Shown piece by piece: positions 17,759 through 27,167 of a DNA stretch of 64,000 bases (its first letter is position 1; every line of letters begins with the position of its first letter). Origin of the DNA: Thermogutta sp039793925 (GTDB lineage: Bacteria > Planctomycetota > Planctomycetia > Pirellulales > Thermoguttaceae). The notes under the pieces are model-generated. The model did not search any database. It saw nothing but the letters and a program-made list of their open reading frames with translations, and was not told the DNA's origin. The position numbers and the translations under genes were made by a program. The stretch is taken from positions 1-64,000 of the forward strand of contig NZ_JBAMME010000343.1 of NCBI RefSeq assembly GCF_039793925.1, written 5' to 3'.

Positions 17759-18640
17759 ATGGCTACTCGCTATATTGTGCGTTTTGGCGCGATGCGTCTT
17801 CTGGGCATTTTCACGCCGGCAAAGGAAGGAGAATCGTTTGTCCGCGGAGATCGTGTCATCGTTCGGACGGACCGCGGATTGGAAGTGGGGGAGGTGCTTA
17901 TCGAGTCCAGTGAACGCACCGAGTCGTTTCTCACCAACCCGATGCGCGGGCAGATTCTGCGGAAAATGACCCCGGAAGACGAGCGCGAGGCGTTGCAGAT
18001 TCGCCGCCGGGCACCCGATGAAATCGCGCGGTGCGAACGGATCATCAAAGAGCTGGGCCTGCAGATGGACCTCGTGGATGTGGAACACATTTTCGGCGGG
18101 GAACGGATCATCGTTTACTATCTCGCGGATGGCCGAGTGGATTTCCGCGAGCTGGTTCGCCGGCTAGCCAGTGAGTTCCGTACCCGGATTGAAATGCGCC
18201 AGATCGGCGTTCGGGACGAGGCGAGATTGCTAGCGGATTATGGCGATTGCGGCAAGCCTGTCTGTTGCAACAACCATCTTGTCACGATGCCGCCGGTGTC
18301 GATGAAGATGGCCAAGCTCCAGAAGGCGACACTCGATCCCGCGAAGATCTCCGGCCGGTGCGGGCGTCTGAAATGCTGTCTCCGGTATGAGTTCGAGCAG
18401 TACGAGGAACTGCTGGAGAAACTCCCACCGGTGGGCTCCCGAGTTCTTACGGACGAAGGCGAAGGCGAAGTGATTGGCCACGAGATCCTCGCCCAGAAGG
18501 TGCTGGTGGAAGTCGACGAACATGTGAGGAAACTTATGAGTTTAGAAAAGATTCGTCAGGTGATTTCCCACCCGGCCAATCAGGAGGCCGCTGCCGGAGA
18601 AGCATCTGGGGGCGAAGACTCTCCGACTTCCGTGGAGTGA
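17759..18640 (+). CDS. PSP1-domain protein (YaaT/RicT family)
   Basis: The 293-aa protein has the PSP1 layout: an N-terminal beta-rich part (YIVRFGAMRLLGIF; VIVRTDRGLEVGEVL), the central block DLVDVEHIFGGERIIVYYLA with RVDFRELVRRLASEFRTRIE, and the cysteine cluster GDCGKPVCC ... SGRCGRLKCCLRYE. In Bacillus RicT, with RicA and RicF, carries iron-sulfur clusters and directs mRNA processing by RNase Y. Only the RicT-like member is here, so its job in this organism is not shown. ATG 17759 is preferred over an in-frame start at 17717 because the family begins here. The C-terminal ~25 residues are acidic and variable. Confidence 0.9.
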   Translation: MATRYIVRFGAMRLLGIFTPAKEGESFVRGDRVIVRTDRGLEVGEVLIESSERTESFLTNPMRGQILRKMTPEDEREALQIRRRAPDEIARCERIIKELGLQMDLVDVEHIFGGERIIVYYLADGRVDFRELVRRLASEFRTRIEMRQIGVRDEARLLADYGDCGKPVCCNNHLVTMPPVSMKMAKLQKATLDPAKISGRCGRLKCCLRYEFEQYEELLEKLPPVGSRVLTDEGEGEVIGHEILAQKVLVEVDEHVRKLMSLEKIRQVISHPANQEAAAGEASGGEDSPTSVE

Positions 18641-18723
18641 CAGAGGTCCAGACTGCGCGGGTCCTTCTGAAAAGCCCCCGGTCGCGATAAATTAAACCGC
18701 TGAGACGTTCTGGGCTAGGTTCT

Positions 18724-18783
18724 GCTGAGACAGAAAGAAGCTGGGTGAGGAGACTTTCGTCTCAGAGGATCTTCTGTCTCAGC
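18724..18783 (+). promoter_or_regulatory. Structured leader with competing hairpins before phosphate transporter gene
   Basis: GCTGAGACAGAA (18724-18735) and TTCTGTCTCAGC (18772-18783) are perfect 12-bp complements. Between them GAGAC-TTTC-GTCTC (18750-18763) forms a small stem. The left arm can pair instead with GTCTCAG at 18759-18765. A pyrimidine-rich stretch with TCTTTTCTT follows, then the GGGGGA ribosome site and the GTG start at 18819. This could be an intrinsic terminator of the upstream gene, an attenuator or a protein-binding site. Confidence 0.5.
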
Positions 18784-18818
18784 GGGGTCTTTTCTTATCT
18801 TCCGGGGGAAACAAAACC

Positions 18819-20384
18819 GTGGGTTTGAACACCATTTTGGCGTTTCTCGGGCTGGTGCTGTTGGTTTGGGACTGTATCGAGGTCGGCCGAAACGACGCTT
18901 CCAACATCGTCAACGCGGTGTTTGGGGCTCGTATTCTCAGCGGCAAATGGGCCGTCAGGCTGGCCGGTCTCGCCGTGATTATTGGGGCCAGCGCTGCCAC
19001 CCCAGTCTTTGAGACAGCCCGAAAAGGCATCTTTGACCCGGGACTCCTCACCCTTTATCAGGCCATTGTGGCGTACATCAGTGTGTATCTGGTGGACACG
19101 GTTCTTCTTTTCACCTACTCGGCCTTTGGGATGCCGGTGAGCACCACGGCATGTCTCATTTTCGAGTTGGTAGGGGCCTCGCTGGGATTGTGCGGTCCGG
19201 GAGTGGTTCACTGGGGAAAAGTGTGGACCGTGGTGGCGGCCATTTTCGTTTCCATCTTTATGACCGGCGTGGCCGGTTTTCTGATTCAGCGTGTCTTTCG
19301 CGCTGCAATCCGAGACAAGATAGAAGATCGGGAAACGATTCTTCTTCATGGCCCATGGATCTCTGGTCTGATGCTTACCGGACTGGGCTGGTTCATGCTT
19401 TTTAAGGGCATGTCGGGCATTGCGTTTGTCAAAGCATTTCGGGAATACGCCATTGATCCCTATATTGATGCGTACACCCCGACTCTGGCCTTTTTGACTG
19501 TTTGGGGAGGATTCACCCTGGCCGTTCATCTGTTTCTTTCGTTCTCGGGGAACTTTGGGACGAAGTACTTATTTCCGGGACTGGCGATCCTAGGAATGCT
19601 GTGTTTGGCTTTTGCCTTTGGGCAAAACGACCTGGCGAATTGTGCCTCTCCGGGCATCTCGGCGTTCTGGTTGTGGCGGCACTCTGATCAGAGTGTGGCC
19701 TCGGCCACGCAAATTCAAATTCCAATGTGGGTGCTGACGATTTGTGGCTCTTTAATGGTGGCAGGCATGATGACGGAGAATGCCCAGCGGGTGACGCGAG
19801 CCCAGGTCAACGTGGGAAGTCAATATGACAAAGTTGCCCTCTATGCGCCGGAGTGGTGTCGCGCGATTGCCCGATGGATTCTCCGCCGATTCCCGCACCG
19901 ACCCGAGCTTGCGCCTCCTCCCATGGTGACGCCACGCGGAAAGAAGGTACACTACGACGCGCTGCGGGCAGCGGTGATCAGCTCGGTCAGTGCGGGGGTG
20001 ATCGCGATGGCCTCCAGCCGTGGTCTGCCAGTTTCCACCACCTACGTGGCGTTTGCCGCTGTGCTGGCAACGGGCCTGGCCGACCGCGTCCTCAGTCGAG
20101 GCGATGCGGATCTCAAAATCGGTCGCGCGATTTGGGTGGTTGTGAGCTGGTTTCTGGCGGCCGTGGTCGCCATAGCGGCTACCGCCGGTGTCGCCCGGAT
20201 TATCTACCACCTCGGCATCATTGGACTTCTCATTGCCCTGGCCCTCAATTTGACGATTCGTTTTTATGCCCAAAAAAGGGCAGACGAACAGGAAGAGCGG
20301 ATCCATCGCCGGCGATCAGGGACAACCAGAGCGGCGCCGCTCGATCAGCAGCAGGCCGCAGAAGTGCTCCACGAAGAAGTGTGA
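18819..20384 (+). CDS. Inorganic phosphate transporter, PiT family
   Basis: The 521-aa integral membrane protein shows the duplicated PHO4/PiT signature: GRNDASNIVNAVFGARILSGKWA in the first half and FAFGQNDLANCASPGISAFW in the second, with the paired GMPVSTTACLIFELVGASLG and GLPVSTTYVAFAAVLATGLA repeats. About ten to twelve membrane helices are present. The family imports phosphate coupled to H+ or Na+. The start is GTG after GGGGGA. A hydrophilic loop (residues ~345-385) links the halves. No PhoU-like (DUF47) partner is adjacent. The structured leader just upstream may regulate it. Confidence 0.92.
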   Translation: MGLNTILAFLGLVLLVWDCIEVGRNDASNIVNAVFGARILSGKWAVRLAGLAVIIGASAATPVFETARKGIFDPGLLTLYQAIVAYISVYLVDTVLLFTYSAFGMPVSTTACLIFELVGASLGLCGPGVVHWGKVWTVVAAIFVSIFMTGVAGFLIQRVFRAAIRDKIEDRETILLHGPWISGLMLTGLGWFMLFKGMSGIAFVKAFREYAIDPYIDAYTPTLAFLTVWGGFTLAVHLFLSFSGNFGTKYLFPGLAILGMLCLAFAFGQNDLANCASPGISAFWLWRHSDQSVASATQIQIPMWVLTICGSLMVAGMMTENAQRVTRAQVNVGSQYDKVALYAPEWCRAIARWILRRFPHRPELAPPPMVTPRGKKVHYDALRAAVISSVSAGVIAMASSRGLPVSTTYVAFAAVLATGLADRVLSRGDADLKIGRAIWVVVSWFLAAVVAIAATAGVARIIYHLGIIGLLIALALNLTIRFYAQKRADEQEERIHRRRSGTTRAAPLDQQQAAEVLHEEV

Positions 20385-20388
20385 GCGC

Positions 20389-21897
20389 TCATAACTCCCA
20401 ACCAGAGCGATTCTCCCGCCGAATCAGCGCGTTCGCTTCTGCCGAATTAGTGAATTCACCCCGGGCTGGATCCCACTTAAGCTTTTGGTCTACCCGAACC
20501 GCGATAGTTCCCAACAGGATTGTTTCCGCCATGGGATACACCGAAACAAAGTTGGCATCAGACTTTCTTTCTCCGCGGCACGCGCGAATGAATTGGTCCA
20601 ACTCCCCGGCGGGGCGAGGAAGTGTCTTCGGGGGTGGCTGAAAATCTTTCATCCTTTTTTGGGGAATTATTCGGGGATTGCTTCCCGTAAACCCGGCAAG
20701 GATTTTGCCCTGATCGCCCACGAAGAGCATACCCTCCTCGGGCATTTCGAGACCGTCGGCCTCCAGTTCGGGCAGCAATTCCGGTCGCAAGCCTCCATCG
20801 TACCAATGAAGTTTTACGGCGGGTTGTTGATCACTCCCCGGAAATTCCCAGTGGATGAGGGAAGCTCGGGGATAGGAAACGCGATTGATCTGCTTCTTCC
20901 AAGTGTAATTTTCAATCCGCCAGAATTGGCTGCGACTAGCTTCCACGCTGATCGGTGATCCCAGACCAAGGATTTTGAAGATTTGATAGAAGCTGTAATG
21001 TCCCATATCCCCCAGCGCCCCGGTGCCGAAGTCGTACCATCCGCGAAAGACGGCATGCGTATAGGCGGGATGATATGGCCGCTCCTGAGCCGGTCCGAGC
21101 CACAAATCCCATTCAAAACCGTCGGGCACGGGCACTTTTTCCGTGGGGTATTCGGTCATGCCCTGCGGCCAGAAAGGTCGCGTGGACCAGTTGTGGACTT
21201 CCCGGACCTGCCCAATGGCACCAGCCTGGATCCATTCGGCGATTGTGGCGGCATCGGGGTTGTCTGCCTCGCAGAAAAGCTGTGTGACCAGACCGGTTTG
21301 TTGGGCCAAGTCACGCAGGGTCCGTACTTCCCCCAATACATTGGAGATCGGTTTGTGCGTGATGACGTGTTTGCCCGCCTTGAGTGCCCGCGCGGCAATC
21401 ACTCCGTGGAGGTGATCCGGGGTCATGATGTAAATGGCATCTAGATCTTTTTCGTCGGCCAGCATCTGCCGGAAATCGGAATAAGCGCGGCACTGCGGTT
21501 GTTCGCTAGCATTGCCCGCGACTTTGGCATAATAGCGTGAAACAATTTCCAGGCCGACCTCCCGGCCGCAGAGTCCTCCCCGGGCACCTTCGCCCCAGCG
21601 AGGATCTTCCAGAAACGTACGGACCTTGGAGACGATCTCCTTCGGGCCCCACTCGGGGTAATCGTCACTTTTTCGATTGGGATCACAAACCGCCACAATT
21701 TTGATCTCTTGTCGCGGAACGGCCTGCATGAGCTGCCGCAACCCCTGCGTTCCGCACCCCACATAACCGATGCGGATTTTTTCGCTTGGGGGGACAAAGC
21801 CCGGCCCACCCAGGACCGAGCGAGGCACAACGCTGGCTACCGTTGCCAGCGCGCCGGACGCCACAAATCCGCGGCGATTGAGCTTGGAGATGTGCAT
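20389..21897 (-). CDS. Gfo/Idh/MocA oxidoreductase, Tat-exported
   Basis: The 502-aa protein starts with a twin-arginine signal (LNRRGFVASGALATVASVV), then an NAD(P)-binding Rossmann domain (RIGYVGCGTQGLRQL) and the Gfo/Idh C-terminal domain (VREVHNWSTRPFWPQG; GALGDMGHYSFYQIFKIL). The usual EKP motif is HVITHKPISN here, a common exported-subfamily variant. Members oxidise or isomerise sugars with tightly bound NAD(P). ATG 21897 follows GAGGAG at seven bases; a TTG at 21912 is less likely. It diverges from the FAD oxidoreductase gene; its stop lies 4 bases from that of the phosphate transporter gene. Confidence 0.9.
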   Translation of the reverse strand: MHISKLNRRGFVASGALATVASVVPRSVLGGPGFVPPSEKIRIGYVGCGTQGLRQLMQAVPRQEIKIVAVCDPNRKSDDYPEWGPKEIVSKVRTFLEDPRWGEGARGGLCGREVGLEIVSRYYAKVAGNASEQPQCRAYSDFRQMLADEKDLDAIYIMTPDHLHGVIAARALKAGKHVITHKPISNVLGEVRTLRDLAQQTGLVTQLFCEADNPDAATIAEWIQAGAIGQVREVHNWSTRPFWPQGMTEYPTEKVPVPDGFEWDLWLGPAQERPYHPAYTHAVFRGWYDFGTGALGDMGHYSFYQIFKILGLGSPISVEASRSQFWRIENYTWKKQINRVSYPRASLIHWEFPGSDQQPAVKLHWYDGGLRPELLPELEADGLEMPEEGMLFVGDQGKILAGFTGSNPRIIPQKRMKDFQPPPKTLPRPAGELDQFIRACRGERKSDANFVSVYPMAETILLGTIAVRVDQKLKWDPARGEFTNSAEANALIRRENRSGWEL

Positions 21898-22253
21898 GGG
21901 AGAACTCCTCAATTCTTACGGGGAGCGCGGTTCAGTGAGAAAGACGTGCAGAGCTTAGCCCCCCACATAATGACGCTCTGTAGCAGAGATTGCAAGGCTG
22001 GCGGGTGGTCAGTCGGGGTGGAACTCGACCCTCCCATCCGGCCATTGAAGCGACACCTTCCGCGGCTTTCCGCGTATCTGCGCGACCATTTGTCATCGCG
22101 GTGGTGGAATTCCAAAACTCAAGGCACTTGACCGGCCTAGGCGCCGTGGTTACTGTGATAGTGCCTTGGAAACCAGGGTCACTGGGGCATAACAAGGATT
22201 GGTATGACGATCTTCGCCCGAGATGAGGGAAACCTTCCCAGGAGCACGTCCGG
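21898..22253. other. Intergenic region between divergent oxidoreductase genes
   Basis: About 355 bases that must hold the promoters for the leftward Gfo/Idh gene and the rightward carbohydrate cluster. I see no gene, terminator or clear operator in it. Confidence 0.4.
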
Positions 22254-24962
22254 ATGATCCGTTTGGGGAATGTTATTGGATATTGTGTGGCGTTGTGCGC
22301 GAGCTTTTCAGTCTGGGCCCAGGACCGGCATGTCATCTGGCTGGAAACGGAGAAGTTTGAAAACAGAGGCGGTTGGGTCAACGATGCCCAGTTTGTGGAT
22401 CAGATGGGATCACCGTTTCTGCTGGCCATCGGTTTGGAGGGCCCCGTCCAGGATGCCTCGACCACAGTGAACGTTCCCAAAGCCGGTCGTTATCGCTTGT
22501 GGGTCCGCAATCGGGATTGGCTTCCCGAGTACAGCCCGGGCAAATTTCGGGTCGTCCTCAACGACCGCCTGATCGAGCATGTCTTCGGCGCGAACAAAAA
22601 AGGGGAATGGACCTGGGAAGATGGGGGCTTCGTCGAGTTGCCGGCCGGTCCATTGACGGTCAAACTTCACGACCTGACCGGTCATTATTCTCGATGCGAT
22701 GCGATCGTGCTGAGCGACGATCCCACATTCCGACCCTCCGATGAATTGGGACCCCTGGCACGCCAGCGCGAAATGTACGGTGGCGTGAGCCGAGAAATCA
22801 AAACACTCGAACCGTATGACACAATTGTTGTGGGCGGTGGACTGGCCGGGACGTTTGCTGCTGTGGCATCCGCCCGAATGGGATGCCGGACGGCGCTCAT
22901 TCAAAACCGGCCCGTACTGGGCGGTAATGGCAGTACGGAGATTCTCGTTAATCCGGAAGGAGATTCCACGCGCGAGCCGCTCGATCCTGGCGAAGGCGGA
23001 ATTATCGAGGAAGTCCGCGGAGATGTATTCGGCTATTCCGAACGGCTCCTCAAGCTGGTGAAAAATCAGCCCGGCCTGGACGTTTTCCTGAATACCCACG
23101 CCATGGGCGTGGAAATGGCATCGGCTAAACGAATCAAGGCCGTGGTGGCACTGGACGTGAACACCGGGCAGCGGTTGCGGTTCCCGGGAAAGATTTTCAT
23201 CGACTGCACGGGTGACGGTTCGATAGGCGTGTGGGCGGGGGCAGAGTACCGGCACGGTCGAGAACCCCGGTCCATGTACAACGAAAGCCGCGCTCCGGAA
23301 GTGGGTGATGTCAACAAAGGAACGATGGGCGGGACGCTCCGCTATGCCACCGAGCAGATGGCCCAGCCTGTCCCGTTCAAAGCCCCCGATTGGGCTCACA
23401 AGTTCGAGAAGTGTTCCGATTTCAACCCCGGTCGCCATCCGCAATTGCGTTTCGGCGGTTGGCAATGGGTGATCGAGTACGGAGGGGAGCTCGACACTTA
23501 TAAGGATGCTGAGATCATTCGAGACGAGCTGCTGCGGATCATTTGGGGAATGTGGGATCATGCCAAAAACCACTGCCCTGAACTCAAGGAAGAGGCTGAG
23601 AATTTTAAGCTCACCTGGGTCAGTTACGTGGTGGGCAAGCGCGAGTCGCGCCGCCTAATGGGCGACTACATCATGACGGAGCACGACATTGCCAATCAAA
23701 CCCTTTTCCCAGATCGCGTCTCTTACGGGGGATGGGGGATTGATATCCACCCGCCCAAGGGGTTCTACGATCCAGGGCCACCCGCAGTATTCTCGCACAA
23801 GGTTAAGTTCTCCGTTCCCTTCCGGAGTTTGTACTCCAAAGATATCGAAAACCTGATGATGGCAGGACGCTGCATTTCTGTGACGCACGTGGCCCTGGGA
23901 GCCACACGGGTGATGATCACCTGCGGTCTGCAGGGCCAGGCAGTGGGCACGGCAGCCGGATTCTGCAAAATGCATGACACGACGCCTCGGGGAGTGTACG
24001 AACGATATATTTCTGATCTTCAGCAGCAACTCCTCAAGGATGGCTGCTACATTATCGACCTACCCAACCAGGACCCGCGCGATCTGGCACGTTCCGCAAA
24101 GGTGGCAGCCTCCAGCGCCGCCCCCAACGAGGTCTACAAGATCGCCACTCTTCTGCCCACCCATAAATTGGATCACGATCGCGCGGTCATGTTCCACTGG
24201 AAAGGCGGGAGGCTTGACAATGTGGCGCTGCATTTGGGTTCCGAGCTCTCCGGGCCCATCGAAATTCCTGTCGAGGTGTGTGCCGCTGCCGGATTGGGAG
24301 ATTTCGAGAACGGCCGACCGGTAGCCAAATCCTCAGTAAGCGTGCCCGGTGGGACCAGCGGCTGGGTTGTTGTGAATATCCAACGAGAATTGCCCGAGGG
24401 TTACTACTTCGTGTGGCTTCCCAAAACAGCCGGAATCTTCTGGACGCTGTTCTCGCAGCAGGTAACCGACACCTCGCGGGCGTACCGCAGCCCCGGTGGA
24501 AAATGGACCACCATGCCTCAGACCTATGCCTTCCGACTTTCTCCCGGGGACCAACCTGGAATAAAACTGGCGACGGAAACGGACCAATCGCAGCGGCTCT
24601 TCGCTCCGGAAAACGTCATTGACGGGTTTGCCCGGGCGATACGCGGCATTCCCCATTCCTGGCGCCCGGATCCCCAGCAACCGCTTCCTCAATGGGTAGA
24701 GCTGCATTTTGAGCGACCGGTCAAGTTCAACACCGTCCACATCTCCTTCCAATCCAAATTGATGCGGGCAGATGATTTTGACATTCAGGTGGGCCAGGAT
24801 GGTGGTTGGACGACCGTGCTGGAAGTCCGCGACAATTTTGACCGCCGGCGCGTGTTGACGTTCCCCACTGTGACGGCAGACCGATTGAGAATTGTGATTC
24901 GGCGAGCCCAACCGGATATGGGAATCTGTGAGATCCGTGTATACGACGAAAACGACGGTTGA
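22254..24962 (+). CDS. Secreted FAD-dependent oxidoreductase with C-terminal discoidin-like domain
   Basis: The 902-aa protein has a Sec signal peptide (cleavage near SVWAQD), an N-terminal beta-sandwich region (residues ~25-160, containing AGRYRLWVRNRDW), then an FAD-binding domain of the FAD_oxidored class: DTIVVGGGLAGTFAAVASARMG near residue 187, GKIFIDCTGDGSIGVWAGAEY, and the C-terminal FAD block LMMAGRCISVTHVALGATRV. The last ~130 residues resemble a discoidin/F5-8C carbohydrate-binding domain (PQWVELHFERPVKFNTVHIS). Related planctomycete proteins are exported and act on unknown carbohydrates. It heads a rightward cluster with the next three genes. The ATG follows AGGAG. Confidence 0.85.
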   Translation: MIRLGNVIGYCVALCASFSVWAQDRHVIWLETEKFENRGGWVNDAQFVDQMGSPFLLAIGLEGPVQDASTTVNVPKAGRYRLWVRNRDWLPEYSPGKFRVVLNDRLIEHVFGANKKGEWTWEDGGFVELPAGPLTVKLHDLTGHYSRCDAIVLSDDPTFRPSDELGPLARQREMYGGVSREIKTLEPYDTIVVGGGLAGTFAAVASARMGCRTALIQNRPVLGGNGSTEILVNPEGDSTREPLDPGEGGIIEEVRGDVFGYSERLLKLVKNQPGLDVFLNTHAMGVEMASAKRIKAVVALDVNTGQRLRFPGKIFIDCTGDGSIGVWAGAEYRHGREPRSMYNESRAPEVGDVNKGTMGGTLRYATEQMAQPVPFKAPDWAHKFEKCSDFNPGRHPQLRFGGWQWVIEYGGELDTYKDAEIIRDELLRIIWGMWDHAKNHCPELKEEAENFKLTWVSYVVGKRESRRLMGDYIMTEHDIANQTLFPDRVSYGGWGIDIHPPKGFYDPGPPAVFSHKVKFSVPFRSLYSKDIENLMMAGRCISVTHVALGATRVMITCGLQGQAVGTAAGFCKMHDTTPRGVYERYISDLQQQLLKDGCYIIDLPNQDPRDLARSAKVAASSAAPNEVYKIATLLPTHKLDHDRAVMFHWKGGRLDNVALHLGSELSGPIEIPVEVCAAAGLGDFENGRPVAKSSVSVPGGTSGWVVVNIQRELPEGYYFVWLPKTAGIFWTLFSQQVTDTSRAYRSPGGKWTTMPQTYAFRLSPGDQPGIKLATETDQSQRLFAPENVIDGFARAIRGIPHSWRPDPQQPLPQWVELHFERPVKFNTVHISFQSKLMRADDFDIQVGQDGGWTTVLEVRDNFDRRRVLTFPTVTADRLRIVIRRAQPDMGICEIRVYDENDG

Positions 24963-25021
24963 ACATCCTTTCCCTATCGATCACAACCTTTTGATGGGTA
25001 ATTTGTTGGAAGGAGGAAGTT

Positions 25022-25975
25022 ATGCGCTCTTTGTTTTCGCGCCGCGATTTTCTGGCCCAGGCCTCCGCTGCTGCCGGAATTTTGGCATTCGGTCGAATCG
25101 CTTCCGCGGAAGGCTTTCGCACAACCATCCACAAGGCGATGATCGGCAAACCTACGGAGCAGTGGCTCAAAGAGCTCAAAGCGGCTGGATTCCACGGTGT
25201 GGAATCAAATGACCGCCACGCGGATCCCAAAGATGCACAAGCGGCACGTAAATTGGCAGAAAGCCTCGGCATGCGCGTGCACTCAGTTCTGTATGGCTGG
25301 GCCAACTTCAATACCGACAGCGTCAATCAGGATATCGAAAGTGTGGCGCAGTCCCTTCGCACAGCCGCTGCCTACGGTGCGGACGCCCTGCTCCTCGTTC
25401 CCTGCCGCATTGGTGGAATGAAAATGCCCGAACCATGGGAATTCGACATCGAATTCGATGAGAAGACCGGGCATGTGCTTCGCGTGGTCAAGGGTGATAA
25501 CACTCCTTACAAGGATTACATCGAGGCCCACAATCATGCCATCGATACATCTCGGGAGGCGGTCAAGAGACTCATCCCGGTGGCAGAAAAAACGGGTGTG
25601 ATCATCGCCCTAGAAAATGTGTGGAACAACCTCTGGGTCAAGCCTGCTATTTTCGCCCATTTTGTGAAATCCTTCGACCACCCGATGGTCAGGGCCTATT
25701 TCGACATTGGAAATCACGTGAAATACGCCCCGCCTGTGGAGTGGATTCGGGCACTGGGGGCGATGATCGTCAAACTACACGTGAAAGACTTCCTGCTCAA
25801 TCCCGACGGAAAAGGCGGCAAGTTCGTCCACCCGCGAGACGGCAGTGTGGACTGGCCGGCGGTGCGACAAGAATTGGATAAGATCGGCTACAACGGCTGG
25901 ATGACCATTGAAGATGATGGCCTGCCACTGGAGGAATTCAGTCGCCGCCTGGATCTCATTATCGCGGGCAAGTAA
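25022..25975 (+). CDS. Sugar phosphate isomerase/epimerase-like TIM barrel, Tat-exported
   Basis: The 317-aa protein has a twin-arginine signal (FSRRDFLAQASAAAGILAFG) and an AP-endonuclease-2/xylose-isomerase-like TIM barrel with metal-site residues in VIIALENVWNN (Glu), VRAYFDIGNHVKY (Asp, His), MIVKLHVKDFL (His) and WMTIEDDG (Glu). Such proteins isomerise or cleave keto-sugars; with the neighbouring oxidoreductases a 3-keto-sugar substrate is a reasonable guess. AAGGAGGAAG precedes the ATG. It starts 59 nt after the FAD oxidoreductase. Confidence 0.88.
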   Translation: MRSLFSRRDFLAQASAAAGILAFGRIASAEGFRTTIHKAMIGKPTEQWLKELKAAGFHGVESNDRHADPKDAQAARKLAESLGMRVHSVLYGWANFNTDSVNQDIESVAQSLRTAAAYGADALLLVPCRIGGMKMPEPWEFDIEFDEKTGHVLRVVKGDNTPYKDYIEAHNHAIDTSREAVKRLIPVAEKTGVIIALENVWNNLWVKPAIFAHFVKSFDHPMVRAYFDIGNHVKYAPPVEWIRALGAMIVKLHVKDFLLNPDGKGGKFVHPRDGSVDWPAVRQELDKIGYNGWMTIEDDGLPLEEFSRRLDLIIAGK

Positions 25976-26035
25976 GTCCACCTTTGAGACAATCAACCCC
26001 GCCTCATGCCACGTGCCAAGAAAAGGAGACGTGTG

Positions 26036-27076
26036 ATGTTCCGCTTACCGCGATTACCATCTGCGGTACTCATCAGCGCTGCGGCGTGCCTACTGGTCGG
26101 CTTTTCAATGAACGCGGCAGAAGGGGAAGAGGCTTCCCCCCGAGTGAAAAAACTCGGCCTTATTGGGCTGGACACTTCCCACGCGATCGCTTTTACCGAC
26201 ATCATCAACGATCCGAAGGCGGACGGAGTGTTGGCAGAATTCCAAGTGGTTGCCGGATATCCCAATGGGATGCCGGACAATCCTTTTAGCTGGGATCGGG
26301 TGGGCGGTTATACGGAACAACTCCGTCAGAAGGGACTCCAGATTTTCGATTCCATCGAGGCCATGTTACCTCGCGTAGACGCCGTGCTTATCGAAAGTGT
26401 TGACGGCCGCCCCCACCTGGAACAGGCGCGTAAAGTGATTGCCGCTCGTAAGCCCATGTTTATCGACAAGCCCATGGCAGCGTCCCTTCGTGATGTGATT
26501 CTCATCTTCCGGTTGGCCGAGGAGGCCAATGTGCCGGTGTTTTCCAGCTCCTCCCTGCGTTTCAGTTCGGGATTTCAGGCGGTTCGCAAAGGGGAGGCTG
26601 GCTTCGGTCAGATTAAGCGATGTTTGGCTTGGAGTCCCATGAGCATCGAACCGCATCATCCGGACCTTTTCTGGTACGGTATTCACGGGGTGGAGACGCT
26701 CTACACCATCATGGGTACCGGATGTCAGACGGTTGTCCGGGAAAGCCAAAATCGGGTTGTAGGAACCTGGAAAGACGGCCGCGTCGGTATTTTTGAAGAG
26801 CGAAAAGGATATGGGGCCGAAGTGGAAGGCACAGAAAAAAGTGGCTCGGCCGGGAGCTACGAAGGATACAAGCCGCTCGTCGTCGAGATTTGCAATTTCT
26901 TCAAGACTGGTGTTTCCCCGGTCCCCAAGGAGGAGACCATTGAGCTTTTCGCCTTTATGGAGGCGGCGGACGTGAGCAAACAGCTCGGCGGCAAGCCCGT
27001 CGCGATTGCCGATGTCCTTGCCAAAGCCCAGGCCGAGGCAGAGAAAAAATACCAGGAGCTTAAGTCCAACCCGTGA
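26036..27076 (+). CDS. Divergent Gfo/Idh/MocA oxidoreductase, Sec-exported
   Basis: The 346-aa protein has a Sec signal peptide (LPSAVLISAAACLLVGFSMNA), then a Rossmann-like domain whose nucleotide loop reads LGLIGLDTSHAIAFTDII instead of the normal G-x-G-x-x-G, and IDKP in place of EKP. The C-terminal domain keeps the family's WYGIHGVETLYTIMGTG helix. The altered loop suggests changed or lost cofactor binding. ATG 26036 is chosen because AAGGAG lies eight bases upstream; an ATG at 26006 has no ribosome site. It follows the TIM-barrel gene by 60 nt in the same cluster. Confidence 0.85.
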   Translation: MFRLPRLPSAVLISAAACLLVGFSMNAAEGEEASPRVKKLGLIGLDTSHAIAFTDIINDPKADGVLAEFQVVAGYPNGMPDNPFSWDRVGGYTEQLRQKGLQIFDSIEAMLPRVDAVLIESVDGRPHLEQARKVIAARKPMFIDKPMAASLRDVILIFRLAEEANVPVFSSSSLRFSSGFQAVRKGEAGFGQIKRCLAWSPMSIEPHHPDLFWYGIHGVETLYTIMGTGCQTVVRESQNRVVGTWKDGRVGIFEERKGYGAEVEGTEKSGSAGSYEGYKPLVVEICNFFKTGVSPVPKEETIELFAFMEAADVSKQLGGKPVAIADVLAKAQAEAEKKYQELKSNP

Positions 27077-27167
27077 GGCGACACCCAATGAGGCTGGCCA
27101 CCATCCGGCCCATCTTGCTGGCCTTGTGAGCCCTGTGAATATCCGATGATGGACAACACCCGGAACT

